Assembly (NCBI GenBank): GCA_009617715.1
Contig: VTFK01000074.1
Span: 1,488,001 to 1,552,000 of the forward strand
Source: Plectrocnemia conspersa
Lineage: Eukaryota; Arthropoda; Insecta; Trichoptera; Polycentropodidae
Direction: 5' to 3'
DNA length: 64,000 nucleotides
The first letter of the stretch is position 1. Each line of letters opens with the position of its first letter. Made by a program: the position numbers and the translations under genes. Under the pieces are notes generated by a model. It was not told where the DNA came from. It saw only the letters and a list, made by a program, of their open reading frames with translations, and did not search any database. Below are positions 35,265 through 49,600 of the stretch, in pieces.

Positions 35265-37845
35265 TAATAAAATGCGACCTAAACTTTCCGAAACAAATCC
35301 ACACCTTGCGTGGAAGACGTCGTCGGCAACTTAGCGACCTCTTTATTTACATGCTAGAAACGAAAGAAGAAAAAGGAATGAAATAAAATAAAAAATCTCG
35401 CAGGACTGAGCGACTTTTGTTGCAAAGTTTCTCAATCTACTTTGCAAACTATTGTGTTCTTTCGGCTCCGTCGACTCGGCTTAAGCACTTTACTTGTAAA
35501 AATGAATAGGTACTACCACCAGCACCCGCGAATTCAAGCTCAAATAGACACATGTTGGAAACTACGGTCGTGATATTTTTTTTACGATGCCATTTCTCAT
35601 TTGCACGTTGGCGAAAAGTTAGCGAAAAAAAGATCGTAATGACCGGAAAAGTTTTCTTTTGACGAGATCGAATCTGAATGCTAAAAGAAAAAAATGTATA
35701 TTTATATGTGTGCAGTATTAAAAATTTACGATCGAACCGAATGTTCTGACTGTGATTTATTATTACAAATTAAACTCAAAATATATGGCTGTGTAAATAT
35801 TTTACTTTTATTTCAAATGACCTAAATATATAATTATGGCGAAAGCAATGCATAGAATTGTTTATATAAATAATAACTTGTTTATTATATAGATTATTTC
35901 CGTTACAGTTACCAAGATCTAAAACGTATTTTATATGCTTAAGATATTTTTATTCCATACTCAAATTGGTTTATATTTCATCTTGTTCCATTTCACACTG
36001 GGTGCTAAATAGCATACTCAAAACTCTATCATTAATCTGATGTATTTGGCCGCAATACAATGGATGAAATGTTAATTTTCATGTATAAAAACGATCCATT
36101 GTTTAAAGTGTAGATTAATTGCACGGTCAGTGGCAATAAAGTATTTTTTCTGTTCGCATAGTTCGATTTTAATCGGAAGTTTAACGCTATATAAGTTGAA
36201 CCATTTTCATATGCTTAACATACTTAAACTCATTAAATTGTCTGTATTTTTTTAAAATATATTTGTCCAAGGAATTATGGTAATTATATTATTAACTAAA
36301 AAGGGAACGGTAATATAAATTATATTTTTTGTTTTAGTGCGCCTATTCACATTCTCGGATATTTGCATAATTAAGGACGTTGAAGTGCACGCCATAATAA
36401 CCCAGACACGTGTACAATGAACGCGTTACGAACCCAGTAAGAGCAAACAGACAAGAACGGAAGTCGTAGCTATTTCCAGTCGTTTCCATGTAAATGCCCC
36501 GAAATTAGGGCTGACGGGAATAGCTCGACTTACGCAAGGGCAGCGTGGATAAAAAAACCAGATGGCTTATGAGAGGCTTCTCGACGCCAATTGCTGTGTT
36601 GCCATTCGCTCATTTCTTCCATGGAAGCCTTAAAGTTGGCTTACGAAGCCGGTTGAGCCTTTCAACCCTTAGCGTAACGACTTTTGACGGGGTGGAAATG
36701 CAGTTCCTGTAATACACGCCTCGGATTAGATACACGCGCCTATTTGGGTCGGATAAAAGCTCGTTACACTATTCAAATTTTTTTATTTATTTTTAAAAAA
36801 TGATACCGAATAAAAAAAAACAATAATTTTTTTCTGCAAAGATAGTCTTATATATTAAATTAAATAAAATTTCTTAAAAGGTCTTCATTTTTTTTAAAGT
36901 GCTTTTTTGTGTTGGTGCAGATATAGACCCCATATTTATATATTTCAATTAAATTTAGTCCTTAAATTGACGATGGCAGAATTTTTATAATGTAAACAAT
37001 AAATATGAAAGGCAACTACAGCCACTAAAAACATTTGTAAAGTGATAGGTTATTCATTAGATATTCGTAAATGGCAAAGATGATTAAAAAAATTAAAATG
37101 AGAAATTACGATATTAAGAGTAGATCAGCAAAGATAGATAGATAGATCTATAAAAAAAATTTTGATTCAATAAACTTACATTTATATTGAGACGATTTTT
37201 TAATTTGTATTGTATGTGGAAACTATTTTGTAGTAGTTAGGACGTAACTAAAATAAAAACGCTAGTTAAAAATCAGTGATTCGATAATACACAAATAAAA
37301 AACATTATCATTTTTTTTAATATTTATATTTGCAAAAATATTTAAAACATATTATCAGTTTAATGTTTTTGACTATGTACAGATAATATATTTATTATTT
37401 TTGCCTATTTTTTTCGTGTGAAGCATTGGATTGATTTTTGTTTTTGACTTTTCAAAACACATCTGTCATAGCATATGTCACACTCATTGCATTTTTATCA
37501 TTTAATTTATGTGTTAATAATTAAGACTTTTTTTGGAGATAAACCCTTTGAAAATCATTAGTAATTTTTAGAAATGTATGTTTTACTCAAACATTTTTTT
37601 TTATTATATATACTTAGCATAAGCGTGAATCACACTTGCTTCTAGTTCATTCCTTTTCTAAAAAAACCCTTTTAATTGTAATATATTTAAAAAAACAATA
37701 GGAAAAGCATATTAATTTGCAATATCTACCTCTAGATTTGCTTTGTATGGTTAATTATTTTTATCAGTGTTTCATTCTAAATCCCTCGAATTGTTTAAAA
37801 AATGTGCTATGTTAATTTATATGTAAATTACTTAAAATTTCAAAA
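35265..37845. other. Non-coding DNA; islands at 35270-35560 and 36340-36770
   Basis: Both islands are GC-richer unique sequence without extended ORFs on either strand. The rest is AT-rich, including a short GATA run near 37130 (AGATAGATAGATAGATC). Confidence 0.45.
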
Positions 37846-38120
37846 TAGCGTAGTCTGTGAAGTTTAGACTACTAATCCGAGTCCACGGGTTCGAGCTACT
37901 GCAGCAGAAATATTAATAAAAATTCAGTTGCAATGTAAAATCTAATGATTATTAATTATAATACCCTTTAGAGTTTATAAATAAAAAAATATCGATTTCC
38001 AGACTTACAGTCTGGTGGTTTAATACTTATTTGTAGTAATTCATAATGTCTGATTGACTTATCTAGTTGGTAGAGATTTATCCCATTGTAACGCATTGAG
38101 CTTTACGCCTGTCAGGTTAC
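37846..38120 (+). repeat. tRNA-derived SINE (family S1), near full length
   Basis: The head TAGCGTAGTCTGTGAAG (A-box position) and CACGGGTTCGAGCTAC (B box) lie at tRNA-like spacing. The body includes CCAGACTTACAGTCTGG and TCTGATTGACTTATCTAGTTG. The tail is TTGTAACGCATTGAGC...CGCCTGTCAGGTTAC. Copies at 57970-58262 and 61008-61327 are in the opposite orientation. Confidence 0.75.
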
Positions 38121-38154
38121 AAAGAAAGATTTAAATAAATAAATTTTAATAAAA

Positions 38155-38277
38155 TATATAGACATCACCGATAGTCAGACTTATAGCCTGGTTATTTAAT
38201 TTTATCACCTATATAACTCACCCAGTAAGTACAAATTCACCTAGTTATAACGTATTGGGCGTACGTTTGTCAGGTTA
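38155..38277 (+). repeat. SINE S1 copy, 3' half only
   Basis: GACATCACCGATAGTCAGAC, TATAGCCTGGTTATTTAAT, CTCACCCAGTAAGT and TAACGTATTGGGCGTACG with GTCAGGTTAT reproduce the distal half of the family. It sits head-to-tail about 35 bp after the longer copy. Confidence 0.7.
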
Positions 38278-38539
38278 TTTTTGTTTTACTTTGGTGAAAG
38301 GTGCCTAACAAATATGTCATTAAATACTTTCTAAAATGTTGATATTTATTTATACGACTGATGTTCAATTATAGCATATTAACAGAAACTTTTTATGAAT
38401 CAATGATTATGGTGGTTGAAAACTTATCTTTTATTTGATAAAAAAAAACTATTATCATAATTTAAATTACAAAAAATCAGCTTTCGGCCAATACTACTTT
38501 TTATTATTAAAATTAATAGTAATTAGTGCAAAACTAACT

Positions 38540-38635
38540 AAAGTGCACTTAAATCACTTCCTGAGGATGATGCCGAAAGTATTTTTTGGCGAAACATCGA
38601 TGTAAAACTCTTCTCAATGTAGTAAAAAAATCAGT
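38540..38635 (+). other. Hammerhead-ribozyme-like motif, Penelope-type
   Basis: CTGAGGA (38561-38567), then GCC...GGC (38572-38574 / 38588-38590) and GAAAC (38591-38595), then the self-complementary ACATCGATGT (38594-38603). The order CUGANGA - stem II - GAAA - short stem III is that of minimal type-I hammerheads found in Penelope-like and other retroelements. A matching stem I is not evident, so the motif is probably decayed or coincidental. Confidence 0.3.
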
Positions 38636-41600
38636 AATTTTTATTTATATGTGTGCAATATTCTGATCCAAGTTTAAAATTTACAATAATAAAAATTTAA
38701 TAGCACAAAAAGTAAAATAAATACTTGTAGTTGTAGCGACTGGTTCGGTTAAACCATGTGTTTTGACATATAAAACCATTTGTACGAAAATAAGTCGAGT
38801 ACACTCATGTACCCTTTTGTAAATGTTGAAAGATATTTTTAGCAAAAGGTCGAAAAAAAACTTTGAAATTAAAAAAATTATTAAAATGACTGAAAATATT
38901 ATTGGTGTAATGAATTTTTATTATCATACTATTTGCTAAAATATTTTTGTTGTATAAAACTTATACCGTAATTTTCTAACATTAAGATGCAATAAACAAA
39001 TATACATTTTTTAATCATAATTTGTATTTTATGATTTTTTTAATCCTTTGTTCTGGTTTATATTATTTGTGATTTAATAAAATCTAAAAAAACTTCAAAT
39101 GCTGAGAAAAAATAATTAAGCAGATAGCATTACAAATTAAAAAGTCGATTATAACAACATTAAAAAAAAAATCTGTTCACAAAAATGTATATAATTATTA
39201 AAAAATACTAAGCAAATAATATGTTTAAAGATGTTTGTAAATTAAAATTTTACTTTAAATGTGATTTACTTTAAATTATTTTATTAGGCTTAAAAAATTA
39301 ATTTAATAAAATAAAAGTCCATTAAACATTTTATTTAAATTGTGCTTTAAAATCTTAATAATGTAACACTATGCTATTTATTAATAAGGTATGTAATACG
39401 AAATATAGTTAATAATATTTAATCATACCAAATAAAGCAAAATAATTTGTTTGAGAAAGTTTTAAAACAATAAGATATTTTTTTTTTAGGTACGAGAGAT
39501 TTTATAGAGTACAATTTATATCATATTGCACTTTCAATTATATATTACTAGTAACGTTAAAGTAAATATTTATATTATTGTATTATATTATAAATAATTA
39601 TATAGTATAAAATAAAATAAAATAGTATAAACGTATCACAGCCTAATACTATGAGTGCATTAGGGGGCGAATGCGTTAGGGTTCCTTTGAAAGGTAAATA
39701 AGTAAAGATTCTTTGGAAAGTAAGTTAGCAAAGTTGTGCAGGATGTTACAAACGTTATTATTTTATGGAAACAAAGTGAGCTTATGTACATTTCAATGCA
39801 CAAGAAACTCGAGGGGTGATATTATATACTCTGAAAAGATTTTTTGCCGTCCTGAAAAATAATCTATTAAAAAATGATTGATGGTCGTCGCGATAGATTA
39901 ACTAAAATTTTCATTACAGAGTTAATTGATCGAGGGTTCAGTAAATAAATTTGTTTTAAATTTAATATTAAAAAATCTTTATTAAAATATTAAGTAAGTT
40001 TATAAACTGTAAATTTAATAGGGCAGTATTATAAATTTTAATAATTTATTTATTATTAAGTATTTTTAATTCCGGAGTTGATAGCATCTTTAAATGTACT
40101 TTTTTTAATGTTAAAATAAAAATCTGTACGCAAGATTTAGTAGATAAATCAATATAGCATGAACACGATTTAATTAAATTGTCATTATAGCAAATAAAAG
40201 TTCAAATTTCAAAATACTAAAACCGCAACCTAATAGTTAAAACATTAATATTGTGAAAGTATTATAGAATGGAATTAAGCGATTTAATTTTGAACTGTGA
40301 ACAAAAGTGCCATGAGTTATGTGCATATTTGACTGTAATGACTTTTAATAAAACATCCGGATTATGGCTATATATTTTGCTGATTTATTTCATTTGCATA
40401 ATTATAAATTCTCAATTATTTTATTAGCTTACTCTAGCATAGTATCTCTAGAGTTATTAAAAAAATTTTAATCCCTAATTTAATAGGGGTTCAAACAAAA
40501 TTAAGGACTTGAATATTCAAACTATTTCACGCTGCATTGGCGGTGGGCCTCAAACACGAATTATGGACAACAATTACGTTGGCGCATTTTGCAGACCTCT
40601 AATTCACGAGCACCTGTCGCCGAAACAATAGGTGCAACACTCCATTCTGCACTTTGATGACTACCCATGCCCACACCGTAATTATTTATGGAGAGCCAAC
40701 GGCGGGAAAAATACCCACACCCGTTAATTATTATAAATTCGCACACACGTGCGAATATCTGTAAAATAATAGGCGCAGCAAAAAGATACAGTTTAATATT
40801 AATTCGAAAGCCTTTGAAGTTTTAATTACTTTTCTCTCTTTGACGAAACGAAATTAACGAAGTCCGCTTAGAACTCAAAAATGTATTATTTTCGCTTTAT
40901 GTCTTTATTAGCAGCGCTCATCGAATCATTCAAATGTATATACTGAAAATGCGTGTTTTTTGATATTTTTATTATAAATAAATATATTGCAGTTATATTT
41001 AATTTAAAATTATTGAATATAATTATTTCACATATGTAACATTTGCTTTTAACACATTAGTCCATTGCTGTGGTATGCGTTATTATTCGGTAGAGAACTC
41101 CACGGAGTACCGCACGACGCGCGCAAGAGCAAAAGTATTTTTCAAGTCATTTTTTTGACGTTTTTTTTTACAAAGATCTTAAGGAAACACTTGGTTACCT
41201 GATATTTTACTGCAAAAATAAGCCTTACGATCACTTTTGTGTTTATTGAAATGGTAGATCAAAAATGCTCGAAAAGTATACAAGTGTTTAATGGTTAGGT
41301 TAAAGACAGATCTTATTTCATTAAAATCATATCACACGATAGTAATAATTATGATTGTTAAATAGAAACATTCAAAAACTTAAGGGTGGTTTGCCGAAAG
41401 ATTTTTAATTCAGCATTCTTAGATTTAAACTAACATAAATTGCTTAGATGAGATGAAAATAAGAGCTTAATATTTAGTTGTTAAAACCAAATTTTATGTA
41501 TGATTAGTAAAGCCAAGAAATAAAGTTATTGCAAGCGAGCACACGATCGAAATTAGCGCCTAATTTGTCTGACTAACTTAAAAATGTTCAAACAACGCTC

Positions 41601-43380
41601 TTGACTTTATTTTCGCTAATAGATATTACTTGGTAATAGTTTAGTTTAAGCCACTGCTAACATGCTATGCAGAAAGCGAGGTATTGCCTCTTGGCTGACC
41701 TATGAAGCAAGGGCGAAGCCCTGACGTTAAGCCATCTGCTGGTAAGCTTACTGTGATTAATGTGTGGGTTCTAACTGTGTTCTTTCTCGGCAATGAGTAA
41801 ATAATCACTGCCAATTCGTAATTCAAATTCATTATCTAGTATCTGGCGGAGGGTAGGTGGATCTTATAACCAAAGATTATAAATTTGAATGACTCACTGA
41901 AATTTTCATTTTAAAATCACCCTTATTTTTTTTTAAAAAGGCAGTTCTTATATAATTCTGAGGCGTAGCACATGTATTTGTATTAAATTCAAAGTAAAAA
42001 ATAAAAAAGTTATATTTTTATTGAATTAAAAAGCATTTATTTATTTTAAAGCTACTCATAATTATTTAAAATTTAAAAATTAATATAAATTATTTTATTC
42101 TAAAAAATATTTTTCAGATTTAATTATATTAAAATTATTTACTTTTATCTATTGAATTATTAAATAATCATTAAGTTCTACAGACATGTCATGTAATTTA
42201 ATCTATTTAATTAGCTGACAAATAAGAAATCAATTGTAGCAAATAAAAATAATTAAATAATTTTTATTTAAATTAATTAATGAACATTGAATTATATTTA
42301 AATGCGTGTACGCGTAAATCATATACCCACCTTGCACAATAGAAGGGATAGTAAAAATGTGGCGTGCTAGATTCGTTGGCATAGTTCGTTGGTCAGATGC
42401 GCGTGAGCCTTGTTTCTTGACTCGTGTTGTATATGAATCGCAACAAAACAAAAGATTTGTTAATAATATAAATTTTTTTATTGTTTTTATTAAATATAAA
42501 TGTAAGTAGCAGAGAACCTAGTCAGTCCCAAACTGTCGCATTGTCCAAAGGTTCGAGAGTAGAAAACGTGAAAGTACATCTTCAATTCAAAAATATAGTT
42601 TATAAGTGCGAACAAAACGTACTTTTGAAACTTTCTTTTGGAATATACTTCCACTAGCATTTTCTATTTGCTACTTTTACAAATTAGGACTATAATTTTT
42701 TTAAATAAAAAATATTTTCAATGTGTAAGGTTTAAACTTTTGTGAATTATACACATTTTTATGACGATTTTAGGAGAAGAAAAAGAAGTTAAATTTTAAT
42801 TAATTTGTTCACACTGTTTAGTCAAGTAAAGACTTGTCTTACTTTAGTTGAAATTTAAAACATATTATAAAATATAACAATATGATTCTCACGCGTCATT
42901 GGACTGATTTTTAACCGCCTGTTTTTATAACATAAAACAATATTAGAACGGTTCATAAAATACTATTTTGACTTTTCGGTGAATTCTTTAAATTTACTAC
43001 TATAGTTACTTTATTCTGGGATAATATAATAACCGAATCGAAAGTAAAAGCAATCAATACGATAAAACAGAAAAGGAAAGCGGAAGTAAACGTCGTTAAA
43101 GTTAACAACCGAAATACGATTGTATTATTATTGTAGCATTAAATTTATGTGAAAGGACCTGCCTAAGTTAACTTGCCAATATGTTATGATGACAAGTGAA
43201 ATCAAGCAAACAGTGACACGTCCGTCTGTGTAACGTGATATATTGCACACGAGCGATACATAAAACGTATAATATAACTATGGAAAAGTATGGAAAAACT
43301 TGCTTTTTGTTCTGTTGAATTATTTACACATAAAACTAATATATTGAACGTTAGCAGAAAAATAAACATATAAAACAGTT
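38636..43380. other. AT-rich DNA with islands near 39640-39860, 40510-40770, 41080-41110 and 41560-41870
   Basis: No exon is recognised. 41655-41750 contains compact self-complementary segments (GAGGTATTGCCTC, AGGGCGAAGCCCT, TGGCT...AGCCA). Minus frames at 40561-40746 and 42230-42451 have no domain. Confidence 0.4.
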
Positions 43381-43528
43381 GTGTGCGACATAAGGAAGTG
43401 TCTACGTTGCAAAATCGTATGTGTGTTATTGGATAAATCGCGGATAGTTTACCGGAAAGATAATGGGTATTGTGGTGATTTAATTAAGAAAACCAGTCTA
43501 GGAGAATCTAACACAGACGTGACTGAAG
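43381..43528 (+). other. Possible 5'UTR-type exon end
   Basis: A higher-complexity block (43000-43530) ends in ACTGAAG|GTATGT, a good splice donor at 43528/43529. It is on the same strand and upstream of the IRSp53 exon, so a non-coding first exon is conceivable. Its open frame lacks recognisable domains, and direct splicing to 53330 would leave the IMD without a start. Confidence 0.2.
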
Positions 43529-43529
43529 G

Positions 43530-46500
43530 TATGTACACTTGTGCTGTGTATAGAGAACGTGCAATGGCGAAAGTGGCAATTAGCCGCTAGATAAAAGCTG
43601 TTTTGATTTTTGGATTGCTGAATGTACACCAACATAATGACGTTTGAGTAAGGATAATTATTTCATGGAACGAGGGCAAATATTTTCAAAATGTATTTTA
43701 CGCCTGTTTGTATGCAATTGATTTGACGTAGATGGTGAAACAATTGCATACTATTACAATTTCAGGCGAAACACACATTAAAATATTGTTGTTTTTTAAT
43801 AATTTGATAGATGTTGCACGGTTAAATATTTTAATAAATACATTTCCATAGTAAAGGTTCTCGATGAATATCTTTTTATATTTTTATATATGAGGGAAAA
43901 CGCAAATAAATAAACAGCGCTGTAGATTGAATTTGTTGAAATAAAGGGTTTACACAACGGGTGTTCAAATTTAAATATATATCGAATACAACGGGAGGGA
44001 GAAAAATTGAATTTGCTCGAATCTTTCTACACTGAATAAATGTGAAAATTTATCCCATGCTTAGGTTTGTTATTTTTTTATTATTTACACTCGAGAAGTA
44101 GATGATTAAAAATCTGAGTGAGTGACATCAAAGTTTATTATAAAATTAGCTAGCATTTAAAATACAGTTATGTGTTGATGGCGACACTATACTATAAATT
44201 AAATGATGCTTAGCTTTTTAATAAATAACATAACACAGCCATGGTTAAAAAAATTGTAATTGTAATATGTTTTGATTGAATTGATAATAACAGTTTTTAG
44301 CTCATGTTGTTAAATGGACCTCGTAAAATGTTAGATAAATATCTTTTTGTAGCAAAGCTGTAAATATGTGGGATCAAATATACATTTATGTCACTGATAT
44401 TGTAGAATTTTTTCATGTTACATATTATTTAGATTTCACACCTTATTTAAGATTATCGAATACCCTTTCAACGAGTTCACTTCGTAAACGTGAAAAATAA
44501 TGTTCCGAGTCATTTTTGGCCCTCCATTCCATCTGGATAATGCCGTCGCCGGTGTCCGTGGAATAAAGCCAATTCAAATTTCGATCAGATTCTTTCTCCG
44601 TTGCAATATGGAGTGTGCTCCCTTCGTATCCCATTAAAGAGGGGCAGAGAGTACTAGCTTTCTCTCCAAGTTCAGTAACAAAAAGGCGCCAGCTCGTCTC
44701 CTCAGTCAGCGTCTATTTTCTTCTCGTTGCTACTCTTTAGTTTTACTGCCGTCCCCCAAGCCAGTTTTTCCCTCCTCGCTTTGCTCACATTTGTATTATT
44801 TTCGCGTCTTCTGTGTAAACGCACCCAAACACCCTTAAATTCTGCCCCGTGACTTCCTGTCCTACCTACATATCCCTAGGTACGGTCCGGATGCAGCAGA
44901 CGCTAAGATATGTGCTTTTGAGGTCTTGCTCTTGTTTTGGAAACTATGCGAAAACATCCATTTAGATTCGCGTAACGTTTTAGTACCTGAAATTTTGCAA
45001 TTGTTAACACACTGTGGGTATGAAGTGTATCTTGGGATACATGTATGAGAATGATTTATCTACATAACAATTTTATACAATACATTAAATTATTTATTCT
45101 CAATAAAAATATTGTCTTCTTAAAATATAATATGTATAGGCCAATGTTTTATTGTTAAATGCTCTATTGTGTATAATCTTTGGAGATTTTCTATGGTCGC
45201 AAAACGTCCCTTCAATGTCCTTCTTTAATATGAATCAGGAGTTAATACTAATGAATTTTATGGCTATAAAATTACCAAATAAAAATAAGAATGAGTCAGT
45301 GCGTTATCGTGGTGCAAAATGCAAATAGCATAAAACTGAAAAATAGTACTCCTAATTGTCTGTATGACTTGATGGTGTGAATTTTTCGTTGACTCTACTG
45401 TTACAATTAAAACAGTAAGAATAACATTGACAAGTTCACAGTGACATTTAGATATTTATTTCGATGTCATTACCATACACATATAATTTGTCTGTACACT
45501 ATATTTGCGCTTATATACTATTTTGGATATAGAAGAGGTGTTATGTTTTTTTTCTAAATGTGATATTTTAAGGAGGAAATATACGGTTTTTGTCTGTTTC
45601 TTTTCTAACAACTATTTTTTAAACAGTTAACAATAATCCAAGTAATCCAGATACATGATTTCGACTCATCGGCACTTAGTATATTTATAAACATTAACTG
45701 TCTTAAGTTTGAGACATTTAAAAAATATATTAAAGAGGTCATGATCCAGTAACATTTCTGACCGTCACATGTAATATAACACATTTTTTATATCAAATTA
45801 AAATGTGCATTTATAAATAGTCCGAATTCGACACAGTATAGCATGATTATACAAATTATGCAAATATAAAACCCCTGAATACGCTTAATCAAGCGCGTAC
45901 GGTGAGATATATTCTGTTTCGCTCGCTCGCGTGTTAAGTGATGAGAGTGAGTGAGAGATTGGGACGTGAGGAACGCATGTAACGCACGCCCATTTCTTCT
46001 CACTTTAATAACACCAGTGTTTCTTTTATATCTGTATCAAGTATTTTGTTATACATCTTTAAAAAAATACATTTCGGGCTTTGATGCTAAATGGTGTATA
46101 TGTAGCAATAAAAAAGATATTATTTAAAAATAAAAATTATTTATCACATGTATAGAGGTGTAGATATAGGAATTAGACGGTGGAGTTTAATGACAGGTCT
46201 TAAAGTCCGAGAGTCTTCCCTTTGGTCAGTCGTTGAGAAGTAATCTGGTGGCTTAATCGATAATTGATTTTTGTATGTCGTTGTGCTCTGCTCATGTGAA
46301 ATTCAGTTCTGTGCTATCGATCCTCTGCCAATGCTTAGCTTTTAACACTCTCTTTAAGTTTTCTATGTTTTCCTGATATGACAAAGTGTCATATATATTA
46401 TATCGATCGTTCGAGAATGCTTTGAATAATAATTGACAAAAAAAATTGGGAATCAATCGTGTTATATTTGTACATACATTCTTATTTGATGACGTCATGC

Positions 46501-46598
46501 GGTTCAAAGAATAAAATGCATTTGATGCGAGGACATTTAATTTTTATGAAAATTATAGATTTTATCAAGTAATGTTTAGTGGCTTTTGAAAGTTATTG
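43530..46598. other. Non-coding DNA; island at 44480-44900
   Basis: 44480-44900 is GC-richer. The 63-codon minus frame at its left edge has no known domain. 45920-45965 is rich in GAGA/CTCGC (GAGAGTGAGTGAGAGA), as at GAGA-factor-type sites. No gene is assigned. Confidence 0.4.
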
Positions 46599-46660
46599 GT
46601 TATTGTGCAATATCGGGTGTCCTGCACGATTTATAAATATTGTTGCGCTACCCTACCGTT
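46599..46660 (+). repeat. Short dispersed repeat R1, copy 1
   Basis: GGTTATTGTGCAATATCGGG, TGTCCTGCACGATTT and TTGTTGCGCTACCC align with 56477-56534. The element class is unknown. Confidence 0.55.
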
Positions 46661-49600
46661 GTTTGAATTTTTTATATATTATCTTATATTTCATTTATCA
46701 TTTCCGGTATCTCTAAAATAATCCTGTGACAAAAAATGTAAAATTTCAGTACAGTTTTACTGTTGTTAAAATAAAATTTAAGATTAATTGCTATATTTTA
46801 CAATATAAAATAAAGTAATGTAACATTTTTGGTACTCTCAGTGTATTGTTATATGCTTTTGTATTCATTTTGCGTGAGATATTATCATTCTTTGAAGGGC
46901 TTGGTTGTATGATTCGCACAGGGGGAACTTTTTAATACTATGATGATTCTCCTAGTAGAGGTCAAAGCTTGGCTGCCCTTTGTCTTAATTAATTTCCCAC
47001 GGGTCATTATTGTTCTTTGATTACCTTTTGTCCCCGGCGTCGAAGGTGAAATGAGATTTGAATTTTTTATTCCGCCAGATGCACCCCATGAATAAATTTT
47101 AGCCTAGCAAAATGCACCAGCTAATTTACAGGAGGCGAGGGGTGGATTTCTGCCGCTAAGAGGAAAAACGAGACGCAAGTAGGGTGGAATCTAAGTGAAA
47201 AATGAAAGATAGTGTAGATTGCCGGCGGGCTGCATGATAGAAAATTGATTGGATATCTTACTTTGATCGTAGTTAAATTGCATCCTTTCATAGACGCTGC
47301 TTCGATCGTAAACATATAATTGTTTGCATATATAAAGTTTCATAGAATATAAATTGTTTGAACATTAATTTGTAAGAATAGCTGATAATTAATATAAAAA
47401 TAGCAAGAGCTAGTCTTTGTACTACAAATTTGCTATGTAAAGATATATTATCTATATACATATACTATTAGGGGGAAAGTTGTATCGTCCCTCTTTCTAA
47501 GAATGCTTCTATATGATGAAACTTAACAAGGGAGGCCTTTGAATGACGGCGTTAAAAGGAAAGTAAATCTGTTACGTCAACTGCTTATTTAATCAATGCT
47601 TCTAGAAAAGAAGCTTTTGCGAACGCATTTAATACATTTTTTATTTCATTTTTAACATACAACTTCTAGACGCGTACTAAATCGTATAAAAGCTAAAGTG
47701 TGCTCCAGTAAAGCGTCTTAGTTAGCGGAACCTGAAAATTTAATTGGATCAAGTTGAAATTTGTCTACAAGACTTTGGAGACAAGTGAAAAGTTTCGCAT
47801 TTTGCTCGGAAAGGCTTATCTAGTTTCCAAAATTGCAACTGTTGGAGGCAAATAAGACTGAATTAAGCCCTTGGTGTTATTTTGACTTACATATTTATAT
47901 TATATAAAATAAGTTTGCTTATAAAACTTAGGTAAAGAGACAAAATATATGTGCTTTTAATAATAATTATTATTGGTTTCTTAATGGCTTTTTAATATTT
48001 ATTTTAATTTAATAGAACTATTTCTTACCTCTCGATTATTTTTAGTTCTACTAGCATAAAATATTGAAGGTTTCGTTTCAAAATATTCCCATAGCCTTTT
48101 TTAATATCGTCTGCATTTTAAGTCTTTTATTATTAGAATGTGTTGGATAGATTTAAATAAATGGTAGTCAAAAGGTATGGGAAATGAGATCATATAAAAC
48201 CTTAAACCATATCCCTTAATTTTATTTTATTTTAATTTCGTCGTTAGGGGGTGTTGTAAAAATATTCGGCTTCTGTTGACAAGTGCAGGCCTTTTTACAG
48301 TAGATTACAATAGAAGAATGCTGTTATTGTTTGACCAGGTTTTTAAATGTGTAAACAGATCTTTTTTATAAAAATAAAAATTTTGTACATTTTACAAACA
48401 TATGTATATAAATTAAGTGCAGCTGATTGTTTATTAGTAATACAAAAATGTCGTACTTCTGGGATACATCTGTAGCAAAAATCATTTAAATTATTTTTAA
48501 TTGAAATATTTCACATTAAGCCTAATTATTTTAATTTGTCTTGGTTATTAGCTTATTTAAACTTTATTATTATTTTTATATTATTTAAAAACATATGAAT
48601 TGCTTCAAAAATATTTTAAATTGAATAAAAAAAATTATGAAAAGTATTCTATTTTTATTAAAGAAGAGCTTTATTAACTTAATTAATATATGTAACTCTG
48701 TATTTATGATTTATTATAAATTTTATTTTATTCCTATATAATTTATAGTACATTTTGTTATACTTTTAACATATAAAAAAATATAGTAATTTTGGTATAT
48801 TCTATATACAATAAAGTCTGTAGTTTAAAATCCATCGAAGCAAACGAGTTAAAGTTTCGCATCCCTCGCTTTAATTCAATCAATCATTTTCTAATCATAG
48901 AGCATTCTTAGTCTTCCTCAGTTCTAGCAAATTCACCCTCTTGCTATTTTTTGTTCAAAAGGCACAGGGCTGCGGTTTGTTGCGTATAACTCAGCAATAA
49001 ACAACACGGAAAACTTTCAGGGGGTTGTTCTAGGGCTTCCTATAAATCACAAAGTCATTACTCATCAGTTCCTTTGCTGTCTTGCCGACAGCCACAAACT
49101 TCAAATTAAAAATAGATAATAAGACTTATGCACGTTTCTCCCGTAAGCCATAAAAATGCATATTTGCTTCATTGGAAGTATAAATTTCATCTTCACATTG
49201 TTCTCCAGAATTGATGAGGTAATTTTGCCACTTGAAAATTAATTATGCAAGAAATTCGTTCGCATGCTTATTACTAAACACTTTGGTGGCAATGAACGAA
49301 CTTGAAAGGCCGCTGCGAATAAATGAATAAATCATTGTCTAGAATTTTATTATTAAAAAAGTTTCACGATTGAATAATAATATTTTATAAAAATGTGTGC
49401 GCCTCGTGATTTATTTTATACACATTTTGTATACTCGATAAAATTTCGCTAAAAGAAATTGCAAGGGCAATGATCTGTGCATTTTGTGAGCACAAGCTTT
49501 TCCCCTATATCAAATTTACAAGCTCGAATGGTTAGAGTGCCTTTTTTATTGCACATTTTCGGAGATTAGAGCAAATTAGCCGAAATCTAAGGGCCAAACG

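Noticed and set aside
44443..44634. 63-codon minus frame with coding-like composition (MGYEGSTLHIATEKESD...)
   Set aside because: It lacks a recognisable family or splice sites and sits at the edge of a GC-richer island. There is not enough to call it an exon.
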